From Gammaproteobacteria bacterium (lineage in GTDB: Bacteria; Pseudomonadota; Gammaproteobacteria; DSM-16500), in assembly GCA_014132615.1 (NCBI GenBank), contig BMAH01000030.1, positions 1 to 64,000 on the forward strand: a stretch of DNA of 64,000 bases, read 5' to 3'. Under the pieces are notes generated by a model. That model was not told where the DNA came from, did not search any database, and was given only the letters and a program-made list of their open reading frames with translations. Shown here one piece after another: positions 58,497-64,000 of this stretch (its first letter is position 1; every line of letters starts with the position of its first letter). The position numbers and the translations under genes are program-made.

Positions 58497-59813
58497 CTAG
58501 TTTTTTATCTTTTTACCCCAAACTTGCGCTTTTTTTATAATTTCTTTTTTATCTAAGGTTAGCAATTCTCTATTTTTAAGTAATTGCTTACCTGCAACCC
58601 ACACATCGGTTACCTGGCTTCTGGGGGTGGCATACACTAATTGAGATACAACGTGGTAGAGAGGTTGGGTTTCAATTTCTTCTAAGTTGATAGCAATAAA
58701 GTCGGCGCATTTACCAACAGAAAGTGAGCCAGTTAAATGGTCAATGCCTAACGCTTTTGCACCGGCTAGGGTAGCCATTTTTAACGTATGTAATGCGCAA
58801 ACTGCTTTAGGATCGTGAGCGGTCATTTTGCCAAGAAAGGCAGCGGTACGCATCTCACCAAACATATCTAAATCATTATTACTTGCTGCGCCATCTGTAC
58901 CTAAAGCCACATTAATGCCGTGACGATGCAAATTCTCTACTGGACAAGCACCACTTACTAATTTCATGTTTGACTCAGGACAATGCACTAGGTGAGGCCG
59001 AGTCGCTTCTAAAATATCCATATCATCTTCATTAATTTGAGTCATATGGATAGCAATTAAATTCGGGCTTACCATGCCAATATCGTGTAAACGTTGTAAA
59101 GGACGTTTTTGATATTGTGCTAAAGATTGCTCGACTTCAGATGGGGCTTCTTGTAAGTGGATATTTATTTTTAAACCGTATTCATTAGACAATTCATTGA
59201 CTTTGCGTAAATTATCTAATGACACTGTATAAGTAGAGTGTGGTGCTAAAGTGGGTGTTATTAATTCATGATTTTTATATTGATGATAAAATTCTAAACC
59301 TTTAGCAAAATATTCATCCGGTGTTTTAGCCCATGCGGTAGGAACATCAATGACAGTCATACCAATGTGTGCACGCATGCCAGCTAATTCTGCCGCTTTT
59401 GCGGTCGCACCTAAAAAGAAATACATATCGTTAAAGCAAGTGGTGCCGCTTCGTATCATCTCAGCCATAGCAAGCAATGAAGCATCGTAAACCAATTCAT
59501 CACTTACCCATTTTCCTTCTGCAGGCCAAATATGATTATTTAACCAATCCATTAATTCTAAATCATCAGCTAGCCCGCGAAATATATTCATTGCTATGTG
59601 AGTATGGCTATTGATTAAACCAGGTGTGATAACGTGGGTATTATATTCCTGTGTATTAGTCGCTTGATACATTGTTTTGGCTTTATCACTAGGAAGTATA
59701 TCTATAATTTTTTTATCTTTAATAGCTAAAGCATGATTTTCAAGTATTTGGTTTTCATCTTCACAGGTAATCATCCATTTTGCATGAATTAATTGATCAA
59801 TTTTTTCCATCAT
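58497..59813 (-). CDS. Amidohydrolase, 5-methylthioadenosine/S-adenosylhomocysteine deaminase type
   Basis: The protein belongs to the TRZ/ATZ metal-dependent deaminase family. Zinc ligands are visible: PGLINSHTHIAMNIFRG (two His), NIHLQEAPSEVEQ (His), IAIHMTQ (His), and GTDGAASNNDLDMFGEMRTAAFL (Asp). The last motif and the overall sequence favour the MtaD-type group acting on methylthioadenosine or S-adenosylhomocysteine, but other substrates are possible. At 438 residues it is typical. The ATG at 59813 (or 59810) is preferred over a GTG at 59822. Confidence 0.88.
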   Translation of the reverse strand: MMEKIDQLIHAKWMITCEDENQILENHALAIKDKKIIDILPSDKAKTMYQATNTQEYNTHVITPGLINSHTHIAMNIFRGLADDLELMDWLNNHIWPAEGKWVSDELVYDASLLAMAEMIRSGTTCFNDMYFFLGATAKAAELAGMRAHIGMTVIDVPTAWAKTPDEYFAKGLEFYHQYKNHELITPTLAPHSTYTVSLDNLRKVNELSNEYGLKINIHLQEAPSEVEQSLAQYQKRPLQRLHDIGMVSPNLIAIHMTQINEDDMDILEATRPHLVHCPESNMKLVSGACPVENLHRHGINVALGTDGAASNNDLDMFGEMRTAAFLGKMTAHDPKAVCALHTLKMATLAGAKALGIDHLTGSLSVGKCADFIAINLEEIETQPLYHVVSQLVYATPRSQVTDVWVAGKQLLKNRELLTLDKKEIIKKAQVWGKKIKN

Positions 59814-59949
59814 TATTCTCACTCAGAGTAAGGGATTGGTGTTTTTACCGATTTAAATGCAATGCCCGCATGATACATTCAGTGCAGATGCTAAAGCAAT
59901 CGGTGTAAAGGAGTCTGGCGATTTAGATGAAACTGTAAAAAAGCGAATT

Positions 59950-59977
59950 CATTCGCTGCATGTCTATGCAGCGAATG
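59950..59977 (-). terminator. Strong stem-loop terminator after the 204-residue unknown gene
   Basis: CATTCGCTGCAT and ATGCAGCGAATG form a perfect 12-bp stem with a 4-base loop. On the minus strand a run of six T lies 9 bases beyond it; on the plus strand TTTT follows at once. It lies 12 bases past the stop codon at 59990. Confidence 0.75.
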
Positions 59978-59989
59978 TTTTATAGCTCT

Positions 59990-60604
59990 TTATTGCGGTT
60001 GGCAAGTAGTGCGCGGTTCATTAGTTTGTTTAAACGTAACTCCCGGGTACTCACGGTAATTGACTTTATTAGTAACTTTGCCTTCATTATCTTTAAGGTA
60101 ATCGTCTTCTACTTTAACCATTCCATATTGAGGAATCACATTTTCTCTTTCTACATTGAAAAACGCCACTTCATGATCACCTGATAGACAATCACTCTCA
60201 CTATTTTGATTTATATTTATTATTTCTTTAACTAAGCTTTCTCTAATGGTGATTGCACATTTAACAGTAAAGATGGCGGGTTGATAATAAGTATTAGCTT
60301 CATAGCTATCAGATTCTGCTTTTATAATTTTACGTAAAAAGCGGGCATAAACTAAAGCATCTTCTTGTGAAAGAAAAAGTTTGATAGTTCCATTTTTAGG
60401 GAAAGATTGCTTGATTTCTTCCTGTGGAATTGACGATCTAAAATTAATGTATAAAGCATCATATCCTACGCCAAAAAGATAGTTTTGTAGTGTATGCCAA
60501 CGGCTTCTTGGAGCAGAAATGAGTAAGGGTTCACCTACTGCAAAAAATATCTGATTTTTAGTTAAATCTTGAGTCTTTGTTCTAAAAAATGCTTGCGTTC
60601 TCAT
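59990..60604 (-). CDS. Unknown 204-residue protein
   Basis: I do not recognise this gene. It encodes a soluble protein with a mixed alpha/beta pattern and no signal peptide or membrane helix. A patch at about 28-60 (LLISAPRSRWHTLQNYLFGVGYDALYINFRS) and the C-terminal PGVTFKQTNEPRTTCQPQ are its most distinctive stretches. A clear AAGGAA ribosome site precedes the ATG and a strong terminator follows, so it is a monocistronic real gene. It is divergent from the LD-carboxypeptidase gene. Confidence 0.7.
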   Translation of the reverse strand: MRTQAFFRTKTQDLTKNQIFFAVGEPLLISAPRSRWHTLQNYLFGVGYDALYINFRSSIPQEEIKQSFPKNGTIKLFLSQEDALVYARFLRKIIKAESDSYEANTYYQPAIFTVKCAITIRESLVKEIININQNSESDCLSGDHEVAFFNVERENVIPQYGMVKVEDDYLKDNEGKVTNKVNYREYPGVTFKQTNEPRTTCQPQ

Positions 60605-60700
60605 TATATTTCCTTATAGTTTTATAAATTTCGCCCTGTAAATTATCATAGTCATTAATGATAGTTAATGGTTGTCGAATGAAATATAAAAGGTGGAAGT

Positions 60701-61600
60701 ATGCAAAAACTGCCTATATTACAGCCAGGCGATAGCGTTGAAATTATTGCGCCCGCATCACGTTGCACGGATAAGCATTTGCATGACATTAAAGATTTAT
60801 TAATTTCATGGGAATTAACTTGCGTAATCCCATCAGATATTTTTGGTGACGATGTTTTATGTGCAAACACAGATGAATTACGTTTCGCTTCGTTACAGCG
60901 TGCGCTAAAAAATCCTGATACTAAAGCTATCATTTGCGCTAGAGGTGGTTATGGCTCTATGCGTTTAATTCCATCATTAGCAAAAGTAACGCCTGTGTTT
61001 CAAGCAAAAATATTTTTAGGCATGAGCGACATCACCGCATTAAATTTATATTTACAACAGCAATGGCATTGGCCAATTATTCATGGCGCATTGGCAGTAG
61101 ATAAATTTTCTCCTGATTCTATTGCTGCAGTAAAAGCAATGTTGTTTGGAGAAAAGAAAGAAATTCATTATCAAGCCTCACCACTTAATTCCTTAGCAAA
61201 AAAAGACGAAAAATTTATAGCAAGCATTACTGGTGGTAATCTCAGTTTATTGCAAACTAGTATCGCTACGCTTTGGCAAATGGAGCCAAGCAATAAAATT
61301 ATTTTTATAGAAGAAATCGGTGAACGTGCTTATAGAGTTGATCGTATATTGGAGCATTTATTACAAGCAGGCTTATTTAAAGGTGCGAAAGCGATTTTAT
61401 TTGGAGATTTTCTTAATGGTAATGAGCCAGATGGTAGTTCATTGATAGAGCCAGTGCTAAGGCGTTTTGCAGAAAATGCTGATATTCCGGTTGCTCAAGT
61501 GCAAGGGATAGGCCATGGGTTTACCAATTTTCCTTTGCCTTTAGGTACTAAAGTAGAATGGCAAGGTGGACATACTGTTGGGATAACTTGCTTTAGATAG
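60701..61600 (+). CDS. ldcA: LD-carboxypeptidase (LdcA/MccF family, peptidase S66)
   Basis: LdcA cleaves the terminal D-Ala from murein tetrapeptides in the cytoplasm during wall recycling. The S66 family layout is visible: LQPGDSVEIIAPAS near the start, ICARGGYGSMRLIP (nucleophile Ser in GGYGS), GMSDITALNLYL, IEEIGERAYRVDRILEHLLQAG (Glu) and GIGHGFTNFPLPLGTKVEW (His). The length of 299 is normal. GGTGGA precedes the ATG. MccF-like immunity is a related alternative. Confidence 0.92.
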   Translation: MQKLPILQPGDSVEIIAPASRCTDKHLHDIKDLLISWELTCVIPSDIFGDDVLCANTDELRFASLQRALKNPDTKAIICARGGYGSMRLIPSLAKVTPVFQAKIFLGMSDITALNLYLQQQWHWPIIHGALAVDKFSPDSIAAVKAMLFGEKKEIHYQASPLNSLAKKDEKFIASITGGNLSLLQTSIATLWQMEPSNKIIFIEEIGERAYRVDRILEHLLQAGLFKGAKAILFGDFLNGNEPDGSSLIEPVLRRFAENADIPVAQVQGIGHGFTNFPLPLGTKVEWQGGHTVGITCFR

Positions 61601-61627
61601 ACAAATTATAACATTCAAGGATGAAGT

Positions 61628-62782
61628 GTGCAAAAAGCTGGGAAATTAGAATCAATAGAAGTTGCACGTGCAATAGCAACGTCACTCGTTATTATTAATC
61701 ACATCGCCATAGATTCAAAATTTTGGTTAGGTTTTGAATTTTTTTCCTTTGATTTTCCTTGCATGCGCGCTGCCATTATTTTTTTCTTTGTCTTAAGTGG
61801 ATTCATCATGTGTTATGCGCACTGGGATGACATGGGAAGAGGTTATCCCAGCATTAAAGATTATTTTGCTAAACGCATAACACGCATTTTCCCCACGTAT
61901 TGGCTAATTCTATTTATTGTTACACTTTCTTACGTTTATTTAAGATCACGTTTAAATACCAATACAGTGGATTCTCATTTAATGACGTTACAATTAACAT
62001 GGACGTCTTTCATTAAAAATATTTTTCTAATTAATTACCCAGATAATTCTATTGTATTAGTCGCTTGGACTATGCAATTTGAAATTATTTTTTACCTTAT
62101 TTTTTCATTCTTCATGATAAATGTGAGGCTAGGTATAGTAGTATTTGCAGTTTGGTTATTTGCAGTAATTCTATTTAATGCAAACTACATTCACTCTTCT
62201 TCTTACTTTATAAAATTCCTATGCGATACCTGTAATGGCCAGTTAATATTCGGTTGTTTCATCGCTTATATTTTAAGTAAATGGCAAGACCGACATTACT
62301 TCATGCCTATTGTGAGCACCATCCTTGGTTTATCAGGATTAATAGTAACTGGCGCGATAGATGTTTTTAGTAACCAATTATTATCTACCATGCAGACTAC
62401 ATTGCTATATACCTTATCTTCTTTTTTCTGCATTCTTGGATTAGTAAAAATGGAGTTTATAAAAAAAATTCGCTGCCCAAGCTTATTGGTTACTTTAGGT
62501 TTAGCCTCTTATCCAATATACCTAACCCATCACTTAACTCAATCTCTTTTATTCAGATTAGCGCATTACGCCAATATTGGCAGTCAAGCATTATTAGCAA
62601 CAAGATACACCGTGTTTGTTTTCTTAATTTTTATTTTTTCTTTATGGATAGGTTATTTATTTTATAAATTTTACGATAAGCCAGTGACTTCTTATATACG
62701 AAGGAAGTTAAAAGAAAGGGCATTGCGAATTGATGAAGTAAACAGCGGAGAGGGAGGGATTCGAACCCTCGTGGGAGGTTAA
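61628..62782 (+). CDS. Acyltransferase family 3 membrane protein (OafA-like)
   Basis: This integral-membrane O-acyltransferase, about ten transmembrane helices, resembles enzymes that acetylate surface polysaccharides. Family motifs are LESIEVARAIATSLVIINHIA (with the conserved R-A and H), FFFVLSGFIMCY, and FAKRITRIFPTYWL. The start at 61628 is a GTG with AAGGATGA just upstream. The last 12 residues (SGEGGIRTLVGG) are read through the antisense of the tRNA-Ser gene, ending inside its variable arm; they are probably an incidental C-terminus. The substrate is unknown; the LPS or a glycan made with rmlACD is a possibility. Confidence 0.86.
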   Translation: MQKAGKLESIEVARAIATSLVIINHIAIDSKFWLGFEFFSFDFPCMRAAIIFFFVLSGFIMCYAHWDDMGRGYPSIKDYFAKRITRIFPTYWLILFIVTLSYVYLRSRLNTNTVDSHLMTLQLTWTSFIKNIFLINYPDNSIVLVAWTMQFEIIFYLIFSFFMINVRLGIVVFAVWLFAVILFNANYIHSSSYFIKFLCDTCNGQLIFGCFIAYILSKWQDRHYFMPIVSTILGLSGLIVTGAIDVFSNQLLSTMQTTLLYTLSSFFCILGLVKMEFIKKIRCPSLLVTLGLASYPIYLTHHLTQSLLFRLAHYANIGSQALLATRYTVFVFLIFIFSLWIGYLFYKFYDKPVTSYIRRKLKERALRIDEVNSGEGGIRTLVGG

Positions 62783-62835
62783 ACTCCCCATCCGATTTCG
62801 AGTCGGCGCCGTTATGACCGCTTCGGTACCTCTCC
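62746..62835 (-). tRNA. tRNA-Ser (anticodon CGA)
   Basis: A 90-base class II tRNA: acceptor GGAGAGG/CCTCTCC, anticodon loop CTCGAAA (anticodon CGA), long variable arm with GGGAG/CTCCC, T-arm GAGGG/CCCTC around TTCGAAT, and discriminator G typical of Ser. The outermost pair of the anticodon stem is a G-A mismatch. CCA is not encoded. Its 3' half overlaps the end of the acyltransferase gene on the opposite strand. Confidence 0.94.
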
Positions 62836-62880
62836 TTTGGTTGCTGATTATACCTAGTCCTAAGCGGGTTGCTAGTTAAA

Positions 62881-63123
62881 TTATAGCTGATTATCCGTTA
62901 AACCTGGTGGTACAGTGCCAACATCGGGTGAAGTTGCATAGCGGTGATTAGAGACAGGATATTTGCTTTGAAAAGCATCCGATGAGATACCTGGCGGGAT
63001 ACGCATAGGCGGTACGCTGATGGCGGTTAAGTATTGTTTGTCCTTATTATTAAAAGAAGGAGAAGTGCAGCTTGCTAAAAAGATGCTCAATAATAAAAGG
63101 GTTAAGCAGTTAACTAGTTTCAT
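62881..63123 (-). CDS. Short BamC-like N-terminal lipoprotein
   Basis: The 80-residue product starts MKLVNCLTLLLLSIFLASC, a lipoprotein signal with lipobox LASC. The mature part, KQYLTAISVPPMRIPPGISSDAFQSKYPVSNHRY, resembles the extended N-terminal region of BamC that binds BamD, and the gene lies directly after dapA, the conserved dapA-bamC order. The two globular BamC domains are missing altogether. It is either a minimal BamC or a distinct small lipoprotein that keeps this region. Confidence 0.68.
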   Translation of the reverse strand: MKLVNCLTLLLLSIFLASCTSPSFNNKDKQYLTAISVPPMRIPPGISSDAFQSKYPVSNHRYATSPDVGTVPPGLTDNQL

Positions 63124-63129
63124 AAGAAT

Positions 63130-64000
63130 TTATACTCCAGCTTTTTGCATCGCCTCTTTTACCTCTTGATGATACCTATTGTCCAGAGGTAATAGCGGTA
63201 AGCGTATACCAGCAGGGATTTTACCCATTACATGTAATGCCCATTTAGTTGGAATAGGATTAGATTCTAAAAATAAACGCGTGTGCAATAACATAAGATC
63301 TGCATTGAGTTTAGATGCTAATTCATGATTACCTAATAATAGTGCTTCACACATTGCATTCATTTTATTAGGCGCAACATTCGCTGTTACTGAAATGATA
63401 CCGATGGCGCCATTTTGCATTAAAGCTAAAGCTGTTGCATCATCACCACTGTATATAGCAAATTCTTTTCCACAACGGCGGGTAATTTCTTGCGCTCTTT
63501 CTATTTTGCCTGTTGCTTCTTTAATGCCAATAATGTTTTTGAGTTTAGCCAATTTTTCTATTGTTTCTGGAAGTAAGTCACAAGCAGTCCTTCCAGGTAC
63601 ATTATATAAAATCAGCGGTAACTCACTTACCTCCGCAACTGCTTTGTAATGCTCGTATAATCCCTGTTGAGTCGGTTTATTGTAATAAGGTGTTACTACT
63701 AGACACGCATCTGCCCCTGCTGTTTTTGCATTTTGCGTTAATTTAATGGTTGTGCGTGTAGAGTTGGTGCCTGTACCTGCTATCACTGGAATTCTGCCAG
63801 CAGCCTGCTTCACTACTAAGGAAACTAATTCTAATTGTTCACTAGGTTCCAAGGTGGCAGATTCGCCCGTTGTGCCGCCCGCTATAATCGCTTTAGTTCC
63901 TTCAGCAATATGCCATTCAACCAATTCTTGAATGCAGAGTTTATCTAGAGACCCGTCTTCATGCATAGGGGTTACTAATGCCACCATACTGCCTTTATAC
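63130..64000 (-). CDS. dapA: 4-hydroxy-tetrahydrodipicolinate synthase DapA (5' end cut by window)
   Basis: DapA condenses pyruvate and aspartate semialdehyde in the lysine/diaminopimelate pathway, which also feeds MurE. Motifs are AGGTTGESATLEPSEQ, YNVPGRTACDLLP (catalytic Tyr) and IIGIKEATGKIER (Schiff-base Lys). The frame continues past an internal ATG at 63987 with Tyr-Lys-Gly-Ser up to the window edge, matching the family's N-terminal xGSxVALVTP, so the true start lies just beyond 64000. The small lipoprotein gene follows after six bases. Confidence 0.95.
   Translation of the reverse strand, partial: YKGSMVALVTPMHEDGSLDKLCIQELVEWHIAEGTKAIIAGGTTGESATLEPSEQLELVSLVVKQAAGRIPVIAGTGTNSTRTTIKLTQNAKTAGADACLVVTPYYNKPTQQGLYEHYKAVAEVSELPLILYNVPGRTACDLLPETIEKLAKLKNIIGIKEATGKIERAQEITRRCGKEFAIYSGDDATALALMQNGAIGIISVTANVAPNKMNAMCEALLLGNHELASKLNADLMLLHTRLFLESNPIPTKWALHVMGKIPAGIRLPLLPLDNRYHQEVKEAMQKAGV

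Noticed and set aside
59823-59949. Possible remnant frame on the plus strand reading into the hairpin
   Set aside because: A short open stretch exists but has no start codon with a ribosome site and no similarity I can recognise; it is more likely the leader of the amidohydrolase gene.
60650-60672. PmrA-type box between the 204-residue gene and ldcA
   Set aside because: The ATTAAT and GTTAAT cores have a 10-base rather than 11-base period and the half-sites are off consensus.

Overview
The window is a 64 kb chromosomal segment of a low-GC gammaproteobacterium. Gene content and order (sspA-sspB; rsmI beside lpoA-yraN-diaA-dolP; mraZ-to-ftsZ division/wall cluster; lpxC...dciA...secA; ndk-rlmN-rodZ-hisS-yfgM-bamB-der) are typical of that class. 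Several genes look eukaryote-like: ankyrin repeats with an F-box-like helix, an OTU-like cysteine protease, a Ser/Thr protein kinase, TPRs, and a three-module family of candidate Cys-His-Asp enzymes. This mixture suggests an intracellular, protist- or arthropod-associated member of the Legionellales (Legionella/Coxiella/Berkiella-like). That placement is inference; no Dot/Icm gene lies in the window.

Layout. 1-6.6 kb: sspAB, a TPR protein, an orphan PAS hybrid histidine kinase and a long unknown protein with a polar tail. 6.6-11.2 kb: envelope/replication cluster dolP-diaA-yraN-lpoA(-), divergent rsmI, two small unknown genes. 11.2-12.7 kb: RNase P RNA and a GT4 glycosyltransferase. 12.8-28.5 kb: the dcw cluster (mraZ rsmH ftsL ftsI murE mraY murD ftsW murG murC murB ftsQ ftsA ftsZ), preceded by a five-repeat MraZ operator, lacking murF and ddl, and carrying a 131-bp palindromic element between murD and ftsW. 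28.5-37 kb: accessory genes are interleaved with the usually consecutive ftsZ-lpxC-dciA-secA core: two large paralogous proteins, a membrane-hairpin protein and the OTU-like protein. 37-44.3 kb: secA, mutT, a short-chain dehydrogenase, rmlACD and a GT2 glycosyltransferase. 44.4-48.8 kb: Ser/Thr kinase, orphan parB, tRNA-Pro(CGG), ispB, yajQ. 48.9-51.5 kb: ankyrin/F-box-like gene and a secreted protein. 51.5-58.4 kb: ndk-to-der housekeeping run on the minus strand. 58.5-64 kb: amidohydrolase, unknown protein, LD-carboxypeptidase, membrane acyltransferase running into tRNA-Ser(CGA), a very short BamC-like lipoprotein and dapA cut by the window end.

The most notable signal is regulatory. Tandem TTAA half-sites spaced exactly 11 bp apart, matching the form of PmrA boxes that control Dot/Icm effectors in Legionella and Coxiella, stand upstream of the OTU-like gene, the ankyrin/F-box-like gene and the operon of triad-bearing paralogues. 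I read these as a small candidate effector regulon scattered among division and envelope genes. The three sites differ in quality and in distance from the nearest -10-like hexamer, so this needs a genome-wide test.
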